Shown here one piece after another: positions 8,400 to 17,321 of a stretch of DNA of 64,000 nt. Source of the stretch: Chlorobiota bacterium (lineage in GTDB: Bacteria > Bacteroidota > Ignavibacteria > Tepidaquicellales > OLB5); the NCBI GenBank assembly GCA_022616535.1, contig JAKEEM010000008.1, forward strand, positions 1-64,000. Reading direction: 5' to 3'. How positions within the stretch are numbered: the stretch's first letter is position 1; every line of letters begins with the position of its first letter. The position numbers were made by a program, and so were the translations under genes. The notes beneath the pieces were generated by a model. That model saw only the letters and a program-made list of their open reading frames with translations. It did no database searches and was not told the DNA's origin.

Positions 8400-9119
8400 A
8401 TGAAACGACCAATTTTGAGAATGCTAAGTAAAATTAAATATTGTGTTATTTTTGGGGGTTTTCCATTTATTTTTTCACTTCTGGCGGCGGCATGCGGAGA
8501 AGACGAAACAACAATTACTAATCCTCCTCCGAGTGGAGGGGCATTTACCTTATCAGGCAGCGTAACGAATTATCCGGGAGGAAGCGTCATTGCGAAGGCA
8601 GAAATATTGAAGTTTATTCCTCCCGATACTTTTGCGGTAGGAACTGATACCATAGATAACAACGCACAGCTAAGCATGTCACTTGTAACGCCTCCGGCGG
8701 ATTTTCTAATCCCAATAGTAGTTCCCTCGGGTGTTACGGTAAGTGATACAAGTGCAAGAATTTCCGGTTTCAGCCAGCTTGGGGCATATAATTTCTCTGG
8801 GACACTATTAGCCAACATCCGTAAGAAAAACTTTGCAGATACAAATGTTGTTGAAGGTTCATTTGCCGTTCAGTATATTTTTTCAAATAAAGCAGTAACC
8901 GTTACGGGCTCTGATACAACGATTAATTTAACCGATACTACGATTTCAGCATACAATCTTAATCTGCAGGCGGGGTGGAACACAGTTTCAATCCGCAGAA
9001 CAATCCAAAGACCGGATTTTGAGCTGACGGACTTTTTAAGCGGTGAGCTCGCGGGAGCGTCATGGCGGTGGGAAACATCTTCGCCTTTGTTTAAGAAATT
9101 TAAGACTTTTGAGTTTTAA
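8400..9119 (+). CDS. Putative outer-membrane lipoprotein, unknown function
   Basis: A 239-aa protein with a basic N-terminus, a hydrophobic stretch and a lipobox-like 'SLLAAAC' ending at Cys32, followed by an acidic and Thr/Pro-rich linker typical of Bacteroidetes lipoproteins. The rest is beta-rich with no domain I recognise. A strong ribosome binding site (GAAGGGGGG) lies 3 bp upstream of the ATG. A clear terminator follows, so it is monocistronic. Confidence 0.7.
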   Translation: MKRPILRMLSKIKYCVIFGGFPFIFSLLAAACGEDETTITNPPPSGGAFTLSGSVTNYPGGSVIAKAEILKFIPPDTFAVGTDTIDNNAQLSMSLVTPPADFLIPIVVPSGVTVSDTSARISGFSQLGAYNFSGTLLANIRKKNFADTNVVEGSFAVQYIFSNKAVTVTGSDTTINLTDTTISAYNLNLQAGWNTVSIRRTIQRPDFELTDFLSGELAGASWRWETSSPLFKKFKTFEF

Positions 9120-9135
9120 GCTTCTAATGTGCGGA

Positions 9136-9162
9136 GGGCGAGTCGGTGACTCGCCCTTTTTT
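9136..9162 (+). terminator. Rho-independent terminator
   Basis: A perfect 9-bp stem (GGGCGAGTC/GACTCGCCC) with a 3-base loop and six T residues follows the lipoprotein gene. Confidence 0.93.
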
Positions 9163-9221
9163 AAAGCAAACCTAGTACTACCTAAATAACTTCTGTGCAT
9201 ATTTTATCAAACATTAATAAA

Positions 9222-9252
9222 TTGATAAGGATTTATTTTTTAAGTATCTTTG
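9222..9252 (+). promoter_or_regulatory. Bacteroidetes-type promoter (TTG-N20-TATCTTTG)
   Basis: TTG at 9222-9224 and TATCTTTG at 9245-9252 are separated by 20 nt. Transcription should begin near 9259, which excludes an in-frame TTG at 9250 as start and supports the ATG at 9280 for the peptidase gene. Confidence 0.7.
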
Positions 9253-9279
9253 GTGTTCATTGAAAATTTAAACATAAAT

Positions 9280-10341
9280 ATGTCAAGAATTGAAAAAATA
9301 AAGGAGATTTTAGACGAGCTTTCGCTTGACGCGTTCTACATCACCCACATTCCAAACATAAGGTATATTACGGGATTTTCCGGCTCGTCTGCAATTGTAA
9401 TTGTTACAAAGGGCAAAAATTACTTTATAACAGACTTCAGATACAAGGAGCAATCAGCTAAGCAGGTAAAAGGATTTGATATTTCTGTGAACTACCTTGC
9501 ACTTGAGGAAATAAAAAAAATCTTTTCAAGCGAAGGATTCAAAAGTGTCGGTTTTGAGTCTACACGACTGACAGTGCACCAGCTTGAAAATCTGCAGAAA
9601 AACTTTCCAGGAGTAAAATTTACTGCCGTAGCCGAAAGAATCGAAAAACTGACTATGGTTAAAACTCCCGATGAAATTGAAAAGCTTAAAAAAGCCGCTG
9701 AAATTACTGATAAAACCTTCTCGAAGCTCTTGGAAATCATTAAGCCGGGGATGAGCGAAAAAGATGTATCTGCGGAGATTTCATACTGGCATAAGAAATT
9801 CGGTGCCGAAAAAGACTCATCTGACCCGATTGTTGCAAGCGGCTGGCGCGGTTGCCTGCCCCACGGAGTAGCAACGGATAAGATTATCGAAAGAGGCGAA
9901 ATGGTAACGCTTGATTTCGGCTGCGTGTATGAAGGTTTTTGCTCCGATTTGACAAGAACAATTGCTGTTGGCGAGCCCTCAGACGAAATGAAAAAAATAT
10001 ACAATATAGTGTATGATTCCCAGCTTGAGGCAATTAAAAACGCAAAAACGGGAATAACGACCAAAGAGCTTGATTCAACAGCACGCGATTTTATCAATAA
10101 AAAAGGTTACGGCGAAAAATTCGGGCACGGACTCGGACACGGATTGGGCATAGAGGTACACGAGATGCCAAGCGTAAGCCAGAGAACCGATGTAAAGCTT
10201 CCCGAAGGGGTTATAGTAACAATTGAGCCCGGAATTTATATTGAAAACCTCGGGGGGGTCAGAATCGAAGATGACGTTTTAATCAAAAACGGCGGATGTG
10301 TAGTTTTAAACAGCTCATCCAAGGAATTAATCATAATATAA
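9280..10341 (+). CDS. M24 family aminopeptidase (Xaa-Pro aminopeptidase-like)
   Basis: A metallopeptidase of about 353 aa that removes N-terminal residues preceding proline. An N-terminal creatinase-like domain (residues 1-125) precedes a pita-bread catalytic domain with metal ligands visible in 'TLDFGCVYEGFCSDLTRT' (two Asp), 'GHGLGHGLGIEVHE' (His) and 'IEPGIY' (Glu) plus a final Glu in 'GGVRIEDD'. The start at 9280 agrees with the promoter and the usual beginning of the family; the longer frame from 9250 would overlap the -7 element. The glycosyltransferase gene starts 3 bp after its stop. Confidence 0.9.
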   Translation: MSRIEKIKEILDELSLDAFYITHIPNIRYITGFSGSSAIVIVTKGKNYFITDFRYKEQSAKQVKGFDISVNYLALEEIKKIFSSEGFKSVGFESTRLTVHQLENLQKNFPGVKFTAVAERIEKLTMVKTPDEIEKLKKAAEITDKTFSKLLEIIKPGMSEKDVSAEISYWHKKFGAEKDSSDPIVASGWRGCLPHGVATDKIIERGEMVTLDFGCVYEGFCSDLTRTIAVGEPSDEMKKIYNIVYDSQLEAIKNAKTGITTKELDSTARDFINKKGYGEKFGHGLGHGLGIEVHEMPSVSQRTDVKLPEGVIVTIEPGIYIENLGGVRIEDDVLIKNGGCVVLNSSSKELIII

Positions 10342-10344
10342 CCC

Positions 10345-11667
10345 TTGAAACAGGTTCTGCTTATTACATATGATTTTCCTCCCATAGGGAAAGGGAATGT
10401 TTTAAGATCTCTTAAGTTTGCCAAGTATTTTCCCAAGTATGGATGGCAGCCCATAGTGCTTACATCGACCCCCAAGCGTTATTATTTTAAAGATGATTAT
10501 TTGCTGCGCGAATCTGAACAGCTGGGCATAAAAGTTTTCAGAACAAAAGGGAGCAAAAAGAATCTTTTAACCGGAAGCCGGCTAAGAAATTTGCCAAATG
10601 AAAATTCCAGAAAGTTCTTTGCGAAGCTGAAAAAAATAACCAAGATCCCTGACGAGAGCAAACCGTGGATTAAGAAAGCAGTAAAGCTTGCCTCAAAAAT
10701 AATTGACACACATGAAATTGAAATAATCTATGCGGCAGCTCCCCCGTTTTCTGCACTTGTTGCAGCCGGTGAGCTTAAAGAAAAATTTAAAATTCCCTTG
10801 GTTATCGATTACCAGGACTCGTGGCTTCACTCACCTTTAAGCTATTTTCCGATGGGCTATCACAGGCTGAGAAATATGAAAATGGAGCAGGACGTAATAA
10901 GGGTCACTGATGAAATTCTCACCACAAACCGCAGAATCAAAGAGTATTTAATAGAAGAATATGACTATTTAAAACATGAGGATATTAACATAGTTAACCA
11001 CGGCTTTGATGAAGAAGATTTTCAAGAAGCAAAAAAGCTGAGTTTGCCTGAAAAGCTGAAGATGAGATTTACGCATATCGGCAACTTTTTTAATTTAAAC
11101 TCACCCAGATATTTTTTTGAAGCGCTGATGCTTGCATTGCGAAAGCGTCCCCAATTAAGAGGAAAGATTGAAGCATGCTTTGTAGGCGGATTAACTATGG
11201 AAGACCTGAATTTAATCAAGAAATATAATATTTCCGATACAGTGTTTAACCCCGGATATTTGACCCATATGGAAGCGATAAGATACATGCTTGCCTCGGA
11301 TGTGCTCTGGTTTATGGTTGACAAAGGCGAGGGTGCCGATGTCATTGCCCCGGTAAAGCTTTCGGAATACTTCGGTGCAAGAAAACCGATTCTTGCTTGT
11401 GTTACGGACGGGGCCGCAAAGCAGCTTTTGAGGGATTATGATGCAGTCAGAATCTGCGAGCCCGATGAACCTGGTGAAATAGCAAAGCTAATAATCGAAT
11501 ATTACGATTTGTATGAAAAGAATTCTATGCCCGCTGCCAATGAAGAGCTAATTAAAAAATTCGACGTCGATAAGCTCGCTTACCAGCTTGTGAGGTATTT
11601 TGAGTTTTTGAGAGACATTCCGCCGGGATTTGGGATTAAGGAAAAAGAAATGCTCGGGCAGGATTAA
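10345..11667 (+). CDS. Glycosyltransferase, GT4-like (paralog of 12831-14120)
   Basis: A 440-aa GT-B fold enzyme. The N-terminal half starts 'MKQVLLITYDFPPIGKGN', the usual GT4 acceptor-domain opening. The C-terminal half contains 'THIGNFF', 'PGYLTHMEAIRYMLASDVL' and 'KLSEYFGARKPILACV', the nucleotide-sugar binding region with the Glu of the E-x7-E motif. It starts with TTG three bases after the peptidase stop. It is clearly paralogous to the enzyme at 12831, and a sugar oxidoreductase converges between them, suggesting a small surface-glycan locus. Donor and acceptor cannot be told. Confidence 0.85.
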   Translation: MKQVLLITYDFPPIGKGNVLRSLKFAKYFPKYGWQPIVLTSTPKRYYFKDDYLLRESEQLGIKVFRTKGSKKNLLTGSRLRNLPNENSRKFFAKLKKITKIPDESKPWIKKAVKLASKIIDTHEIEIIYAAAPPFSALVAAGELKEKFKIPLVIDYQDSWLHSPLSYFPMGYHRLRNMKMEQDVIRVTDEILTTNRRIKEYLIEEYDYLKHEDINIVNHGFDEEDFQEAKKLSLPEKLKMRFTHIGNFFNLNSPRYFFEALMLALRKRPQLRGKIEACFVGGLTMEDLNLIKKYNISDTVFNPGYLTHMEAIRYMLASDVLWFMVDKGEGADVIAPVKLSEYFGARKPILACVTDGAAKQLLRDYDAVRICEPDEPGEIAKLIIEYYDLYEKNSMPAANEELIKKFDVDKLAYQLVRYFEFLRDIPPGFGIKEKEMLGQD

Positions 11668-12686
11668 ATCTTTCTGTAAATTTCCATGCTTTGGTAAATC
11701 CGCTCAATTATCTCAACTGTTTTCATGCCTTCATAAGCGTTAGCGGCGATTGTTCCTCCTTTAGTCAAAACTTTGATAACGTTCTCGTAAACCTTCTCAT
11801 GGTTTGACATTGAACCCTGATAGAAGCCGTAATCATTAGGCGGGCGTGATTCAGGCAGACCCTTGATTTCATACCCATCTATTGACTGGTATTCCAGAAC
11901 ATTCAGGTACTGCCCCCCGACTTTGACAGTCCCGTTTTCTCCGAAAACTGTTAAAGAGCCTTCCATATTTTTCTTGTAGCTGTTGACGGTATAGTTGATT
12001 GTACCAAGTGCTCCGCTGGAAAATTCAATAATTGCAACACCTGTGTCTTCAAATTCAACCAAACCGGTGTGAATGAAATTTTTACCGAAAGCTTTCACGG
12101 TTTTTATAACTCCGAAAAGCCAGTAAATTAAATCAATAAAATGGCTGAACTGAGTGTAGAGCGTTCCCCCGTCTAATGCTTTTTTTCCTTTCCAATCGGA
12201 CTGCCTGTAGTATTCATCGTTTCTGTTCCAGAAGCAGTTAAGCTCAACGTTTAAAATTTTACCGAGACGGTTTTCATCGATTGCTTTTTTTAATGCGGCG
12301 ACTGGCGGGTTGAATCTGTTTTGTTTTACTATAAATAAACTCTTGTCTTCCTTATCTGCCTCGAACATCATCTTTTTGCAGTCAGCAGCAGATATTGCCA
12401 TGGGCTTTTCGCAGAGTACGTGATGTCCGGCTTTTAATGATTTTATCGTATGCTCGGCGTGGAGTGAATTGGGCGTACAAACGGAAATTACATCAACAGC
12501 AGCTTCATTTTCAAGCAAATCATCTATGAGAGTGTAATGGTTAGCGCTGTATTGAGAAGACAGTTCTTTGGCTCTTGCTTCTTTGATATCGCAAACGGCA
12601 GAGAGTTTTGCAGTTTTGCTAATTATTTCAGCGTGTCTTTTGGCTATTCTGCCGCAGCCAATTATTGCGAATTTTAAGTCGTTCAA
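11664..12686 (-). CDS. Gfo/Idh/MocA oxidoreductase, WlbA/WbpB-like
   Basis: A 340-aa NAD(P)-dependent sugar oxidoreductase. The Rossmann motif 'IIGCGRIAKRH' is at residues 8-18, 'CEKP' near 92-95 carries the conserved Lys, and 'GGTLYTQFSHFIDLIYWLFG' near 173-192 includes the catalytic His. The segment 'KQNRFNPPV' and the following 'CFWNRNDEYY' resemble UDP-N-acetyl-glucosaminuronate dehydrogenases of O-antigen pathways (family-level inference). It converges with the preceding glycosyltransferase, overlapping by 4 bp. Confidence 0.85.
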   Translation of the reverse strand: MNDLKFAIIGCGRIAKRHAEIISKTAKLSAVCDIKEARAKELSSQYSANHYTLIDDLLENEAAVDVISVCTPNSLHAEHTIKSLKAGHHVLCEKPMAISAADCKKMMFEADKEDKSLFIVKQNRFNPPVAALKKAIDENRLGKILNVELNCFWNRNDEYYRQSDWKGKKALDGGTLYTQFSHFIDLIYWLFGVIKTVKAFGKNFIHTGLVEFEDTGVAIIEFSSGALGTINYTVNSYKKNMEGSLTVFGENGTVKVGGQYLNVLEYQSIDGYEIKGLPESRPPNDYGFYQGSMSNHEKVYENVIKVLTKGGTIAANAYEGMKTVEIIERIYQSMEIYRKI

Positions 12687-12770
12687 TTATAATTAATTTG
12701 CGTACAAAACATAAATATCCTAAAAAAGAACACCCTTTTCAAGGTTAATATTGGGGAATTTCTTAATAAA

Positions 12771-12801
12771 TTGAATAAAACCCATTTTTTAGGTAACTTT
12801 G
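12771..12801 (+). promoter_or_regulatory. Bacteroidetes-type promoter (TTG-N20-TAACTTTG)
   Basis: TTG at 12771-12773 and TAACTTTG at 12794-12801 have the same 20-nt gap as the other promoters here. It is placed to drive the glycosyltransferase-purD-epimerase-meaB-acyl-CoA dehydrogenase run. Confidence 0.7.
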
Positions 12802-12830
12802 CTGTTCATTTATTTTTTATCTGTTAACAA

Positions 12831-14120
12831 TTGAAAAACGTATTAGTTATTTCATATTACTACCCTCCTATGGGAATGGGCGGGGTTCAAAGGACTGCAA
12901 AGTTTACTAAATATCTCCGCGCTTACGGCTGGCAGCCATATGTTTTGACCGTAACGCCTAAGCGATATCTTGCAAGCGATAATTGCCTTTTGGATGAAGT
13001 TGAAAAAGCAGGAGTTAGGATTTACCGGACAGGTTCTAAAGAATCAAACGGAAACGGCCATAAGGTTGTGCAATTTAAAAATGATTCGAACAGAAAATTT
13101 CTCAGTAATCTCTCACAGACGTTTTTAATACCGGATTCAAAAATTTTCTGGAAAAGCAAAGCAGTTGAGCTTGGAAGCCGTTTAATTGAAGAAAATAATA
13201 TTGAATTAATCTATGCAACTGCACCTCCTTATACGGATTTTCTTACTGCAGTGAAATTAAAAGAAAAATACGCAATCCCGGTCGTGCTTGATTACAGAGA
13301 TTCGTGGCTTGACTGTCCTAACAATTTTTATGCCACGCCGTTTCATAAAAATTACCATAAAAAGCTTGAAACGGAAGTACTGAGGGCAGCTGATAAAATT
13401 ATCACCATAAATACAAGAATCAAAGAGCTGCTTCTGCTTAAATACCCTTTTAAAAATGATGAGGATATAGTTGTAATTGAGCAGGGATTTGACCCTGAAG
13501 ATTTTGAAAAAAATAACATATTCAATAAACGGGAAAAGATAAGACTCACATATTCAGGAAGCTTTTTAAATTATTATACCCCGAAGCATTTTCTTGACGG
13601 CTTAAAGATGGCTGTTGATAAAAGGCCTGAGCTAAAAAATAAAATCGAAGCATTGTTTATCGGTACATTCCCCCCGGAATACAAAAATTACATTAAAGAG
13701 CTTGGAATTGAATCAATGGTTAATATACCGGGATATTTGGAACATTCTCTTTGCATAAAATACTTGATGGAATCCGACGTGCTTTGGATGATGATTAATA
13801 AGACAAGCAGAAGCGACCTTCACTCAACCGGAAAGCTTTACGAGTATTTTGGTGCCAGAAAACCGCTTATTGCCTGCATTCCTGACGGCGTAGCAAGAAA
13901 GTCCCTTGAAAATCACGGTGCGGTAAAACTCACAGCTCCCGATGACTCACATGCTATTGCAGCAGCAGTCTTGGAATATTATGACTTATTTGAAAAGGGC
14001 TCAATGCCTGTTCCCAATGAGGAATTAATCACACAGTATGACAGGAAAAGATTAACAGAGAATCTAGCTAAAGAGTTTGATTCTGTAATAATGAAGCTTG
14101 CCGAGGCGGTTAGCGGGTAA
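12831..14120 (+). CDS. Glycosyltransferase, GT4-like (paralog of 10345-11667)
   Basis: A 429-aa GT-B enzyme beginning with a TTG codon ('MKNVLVISYYYPPMGMGG'). It matches the enzyme at 10345 along its length, including 'GWQP', 'TPKRY', 'YRDSWL'/'YQDSWL', 'PGYLEH' and 'YEYFGARKPLIACI'. Transcription predicted to start near 12808 fits this TTG. The purD ATG lies one base after its stop, so the two genes are co-transcribed. Probably active in cell-surface glycan assembly at the inner membrane; substrate unknown. Confidence 0.85.
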   Translation: MKNVLVISYYYPPMGMGGVQRTAKFTKYLRAYGWQPYVLTVTPKRYLASDNCLLDEVEKAGVRIYRTGSKESNGNGHKVVQFKNDSNRKFLSNLSQTFLIPDSKIFWKSKAVELGSRLIEENNIELIYATAPPYTDFLTAVKLKEKYAIPVVLDYRDSWLDCPNNFYATPFHKNYHKKLETEVLRAADKIITINTRIKELLLLKYPFKNDEDIVVIEQGFDPEDFEKNNIFNKREKIRLTYSGSFLNYYTPKHFLDGLKMAVDKRPELKNKIEALFIGTFPPEYKNYIKELGIESMVNIPGYLEHSLCIKYLMESDVLWMMINKTSRSDLHSTGKLYEYFGARKPLIACIPDGVARKSLENHGAVKLTAPDDSHAIAAAVLEYYDLFEKGSMPVPNEELITQYDRKRLTENLAKEFDSVIMKLAEAVSG

Positions 14121-14121
14121 A

Positions 14122-15396
14122 ATGAAAGTTCTTGTTATTGGAAGCGGGGGACGCGAGCATGCAATTGTTTGGAAGCTTAAGCAAAGTCCCAACGTTAGCG
14201 AATTATACTGTGCGCCGGGCAATGCCGGAATTAACCTGATTGCAAATGAGGTAAAAATTAAAGCAGAGGATAATGCGGCTTTATTAGATTTTGTGAAAAG
14301 TTCCGGAGTTGATTTTACTGTGGTTGGGCCCGAAGTGCCGCTGGAGTTGGGAATTGTTGATGAATTCAGCAAAAACGGCTTAAAAATCTTTGGTGCATCA
14401 AAATCTGCTTCGAGACTTGAAAACAGTAAAGTTTTTGCAAAGGATTTTATGAAAAAGTATGGCATTCCCACAGCAAAGTTCGAGACTTTTAATTCGGGTG
14501 AAGCAGAAAAGGTTTTCGGTTTTTTAAAAAGCACAAAGTGTCCGATAGTAATTAAGGCAGATGGACTGGCTGCGGGCAAGGGCGTTGTAATTTGCCAAAA
14601 CGAAGAAGAGGCGGCTAAGGCAATTACAGATTTTTTCGGTAACAGAATTTTCGGAGCAGCTGGTGAAAAAATTGTAATTGAAGAATTCCTGAGGGGAAAC
14701 GAGGCATCTGTATTTGCAATCTGCGACGGAGAAAATTATATAGTGCTCCCTCCAGCGCAGGACCATAAGAAAATCGGAGATGGTGAGACAGGAAAAAATA
14801 CGGGCGGAATGGGAAGCTTTGCTCCGGCAAAAAAAGCAGTTAGCGAAGATATTCTGAATAAAATTAAGCAAAGAATAATAGAACCGGTGCTTGGAAATAT
14901 GAAATCCGAAGGTAATGAATTTAAAGGTTGTCTCTACTGCGGTTTGATGATTGATGAAAGCGGAAACCCCGTTGTGGTTGAGTTCAATACACGATTCGGC
15001 GACCCGGAGGCACAGGTAGTCCTGCCGCTTGTAAAATCAGATTTTTTTGAATTGCTCTATGCTTCACAGGGAGGTTCATTAAATAATTACAAACTTGAAA
15101 TCACAAGTGATTATTATAATTGTGTAGTACTTGCTTCTAAGGGCTACCCCGATAAATACGAAACAGGCAAAGAAATTACAGGGCTGGATGAGGTAAGCAG
15201 TGATTGTATAGTCTTCCACGCAGGCACGAAGTCAGACGCTGGAAGAGTTTTAACCAGCGGAGGAAGGGTTTTGAACATTGTGGGTAAGTCAGGCAAAGAT
15301 TTAAAATCTGCAATTGAAGCAAGTTATAAAAATGCTGAAGTAATAAATTTTGAAAATAAATATTACAGAAGAGATATAGGTCAAAAAGGACTGTGA
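14122..15396 (+). CDS. purD: Phosphoribosylamine-glycine ligase
   Basis: A GARS of about 424 aa, catalysing ATP-dependent joining of phosphoribosylamine and glycine in de novo purine synthesis. It opens with 'MKVLVIGSGGREHAI', has the ATP-grasp region around 'VIKADGLAAGKGVVI' (residues ~140-155) and 'PAQDHKKIGDGETGKNTGGMG', and 'VEFNTRFGDPEAQV' as the metal-binding segment. Start taken at the ATG at 14122; an upstream in-frame TTG would add eight residues overlapping the previous gene and is not needed by the family. Confidence 0.96.
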   Translation: MKVLVIGSGGREHAIVWKLKQSPNVSELYCAPGNAGINLIANEVKIKAEDNAALLDFVKSSGVDFTVVGPEVPLELGIVDEFSKNGLKIFGASKSASRLENSKVFAKDFMKKYGIPTAKFETFNSGEAEKVFGFLKSTKCPIVIKADGLAAGKGVVICQNEEEAAKAITDFFGNRIFGAAGEKIVIEEFLRGNEASVFAICDGENYIVLPPAQDHKKIGDGETGKNTGGMGSFAPAKKAVSEDILNKIKQRIIEPVLGNMKSEGNEFKGCLYCGLMIDESGNPVVVEFNTRFGDPEAQVVLPLVKSDFFELLYASQGGSLNNYKLEITSDYYNCVVLASKGYPDKYETGKEITGLDEVSSDCIVFHAGTKSDAGRVLTSGGRVLNIVGKSGKDLKSAIEASYKNAEVINFENKYYRRDIGQKGL

Positions 15397-15410
15397 GGAA
15401 TACAGATTAA

Positions 15411-16334
15411 ATGAATATATTAGTAACGGGCGGAGCCGGTTTTATCGGTTCAAATATAGCTGATTCATACATTGCTGCTGGACATAATGTTATTATTATA
15501 GACAATATGTCAACAGGAGTAGGGAGCTTTATTAACCCGAGAGCTGTATTTTATGAAATAGATATTTGCAGCGAAAGCATTTCGAAAATATTTGAAAAAC
15601 ATAAAATAGATTTTATCAACCACCACGCCGCGCAGATTGACTTGAGGAAGTCCGTAGATGACCCTAAGTTTGATATTGAGGTTAACGTTAAAGGTTCAGT
15701 TAATCTTTTGCAGAACGCAGAGAAGTATAAAATTAAGAAATTCATCTTTGCTTCAACAGGGGGAGCTATTTATGGCGAGCACGATTACTTTCCTGCAGAT
15801 GAGCTTCATCCGACGCGCCCTCACGCTCCATACGGAATAAACAAACTAACGGTTGAAAAGTATCTCTTCTATTATAATCATGTCTACGGTTTGGATTACG
15901 TAGTTCTCAGGTATGCGAATGTTTACGGTCCGAGGCAAAATCCTCATGGGGAGTGCGGCGTAATTGCCATTTTTACCGATAAGATTTTAAAAAGGGTCAA
16001 GCCCCTAATTAACGGCGATGGCTTGCAGACTAGGGATTATGTTTATGTTTCTGATGTGGTGAAAGCAAACGTTTTGGCACTTAAAGCAAAAAAACCTGCA
16101 ATATATAATATAGGAACAGGCAGAGAAACAGATGTAAATTATATATTTGCCCAAATTAATAATTTTGCGGGAACTAAATTTACTGAAAAGCACGGCCCGC
16201 CTAAAATAGGGGAACAAAGACGTTCCGTATTAAGCTTTGAAAAGATAAAAAACGAACTGGGCTGGAAGCCCGAGGTTGATATTGAAACCGGCTTAAAAGC
16301 AACCACAGAATATTTTAAAAACCACAAAAGGTAA
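15411..16334 (+). CDS. NAD-dependent sugar epimerase (UDP-glucose 4-epimerase-like)
   Basis: Extended short-chain dehydrogenase of 307 aa. 'TGGAGFIGSNI' (residues 5-15) binds NAD. The catalytic Tyr and Lys are in 'YGINK' near residue 141, with the 'STGGAIYG' serine region before it. 'RYANVYGPRQNP' and 'DGLQTRDYVYVSDV' are typical of GalE-type UDP-hexose 4-epimerases. It lies 14 bp after purD. Exact substrate (UDP-Glc, UDP-GlcNAc or related) is not fixed by sequence. Confidence 0.88.
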   Translation: MNILVTGGAGFIGSNIADSYIAAGHNVIIIDNMSTGVGSFINPRAVFYEIDICSESISKIFEKHKIDFINHHAAQIDLRKSVDDPKFDIEVNVKGSVNLLQNAEKYKIKKFIFASTGGAIYGEHDYFPADELHPTRPHAPYGINKLTVEKYLFYYNHVYGLDYVVLRYANVYGPRQNPHGECGVIAIFTDKILKRVKPLINGDGLQTRDYVYVSDVVKANVLALKAKKPAIYNIGTGRETDVNYIFAQINNFAGTKFTEKHGPPKIGEQRRSVLSFEKIKNELGWKPEVDIETGLKATTEYFKNHKR

Positions 16335-16362
16335 ACAGAAAACTTTAGGTAAACAGAGAAAC

Positions 16363-17301
16363 TTGCTCGATAAGCTTGTATCACAGATACTAAAATCAGA
16401 TAAAATTGCAATAGCACGCGGGATATCTCTTGTTGAAAATGAATCGAAGGATGCAAATGAACTACTAAAAGCGTTGTATAAGGAAACAGGTAAGGCATAC
16501 GTAATCGGAATAACGGGACCCCCCGGTGCGGGTAAGAGCACTTTAGCAAATTATCTTACAAAGCTTTTGATCGAGAAGGGTTATAAGATTGGTGTAATAG
16601 CGGTTGACCCAACGAGCCCCTTTACCGGTGGAGCTTTGCTTGGAGACAGAATAAGAATGCAGGATAAGGCTATGGATAAAGGGGTTTTTATCAGGTCAAT
16701 GGCAACAAGGGGAAGTCTCGGCGGGCTTTCGAAAAAAGCGAAGGAAGCGTGCGAAATACTGGATGCTTCAGGCAAGGATTTTATTATAATTGAAACGGTT
16801 GGTGTCGGACAGTCCGAGCTTGATATTGCGCAGACAGCCGATACGACAGTTGTAGTTCTGGTTCCTGAATCCGGCGATGCGGTGCAGGCAATGAAGGCGG
16901 GGCTTATGGAAATAGGCGATATTTTTGTTATCAACAAATCTGACAGAGAGGGCTCGGATGCACTGGGAGTGGCACTCAGAACAATGCTTCACTTAAAAAT
17001 GAAGAAAGATGGTGACAGGGGGGAGACGCCTGTTGTTAAAACAATTGCATCTCAAAACAAGGGTATTGATGAGTTATATGAATTTATAATTTTGCACAAG
17101 AAGTATCTTGAATCAAACGGTAAACTTGAGGAAAAAAGAAAAGATAATCTGATAAAACAAATTAATGAATTGGTTAATGACAAGTTAGAAAATAAATTTT
17201 GGACTGAAGAGAAAAAAAGTGTGCTGGAAAGCTCAATAGATAAAATTTCAAGCAGAGAAGTGACACCCTATGATTTTGTAGATGAATTGTTTAAAAATTA
17301 A
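16363..17301 (+). CDS. meaB: Methylmalonyl-CoA mutase-associated GTPase MeaB
   Basis: A 312-aa G3E-type GTPase that protects and reactivates B12-dependent methylmalonyl-CoA mutase. P-loop 'GPPGAGKST' lies near residues 51-59, 'AVDPTSPFTGGALLGDR' follows, then 'ETVGVGQSE' (Walker B region) and 'NKSD' for guanine specificity. It starts with TTG, 28 bp after the epimerase. The mutase genes are not in the window, but the next gene is an acyl-CoA dehydrogenase, consistent with acyl-CoA metabolism. Confidence 0.95.
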   Translation: MLDKLVSQILKSDKIAIARGISLVENESKDANELLKALYKETGKAYVIGITGPPGAGKSTLANYLTKLLIEKGYKIGVIAVDPTSPFTGGALLGDRIRMQDKAMDKGVFIRSMATRGSLGGLSKKAKEACEILDASGKDFIIIETVGVGQSELDIAQTADTTVVVLVPESGDAVQAMKAGLMEIGDIFVINKSDREGSDALGVALRTMLHLKMKKDGDRGETPVVKTIASQNKGIDELYEFIILHKKYLESNGKLEEKRKDNLIKQINELVNDKLENKFWTEEKKSVLESSIDKISSREVTPYDFVDELFKN

Positions 17302-17321
17302 TAACTAAATAATAATAAGTC

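Noticed and set aside
9250-9279. TTG start for the M24 peptidase
   Set aside because: It overlaps the predicted -7 promoter element, so it would not be transcribed from that promoter.
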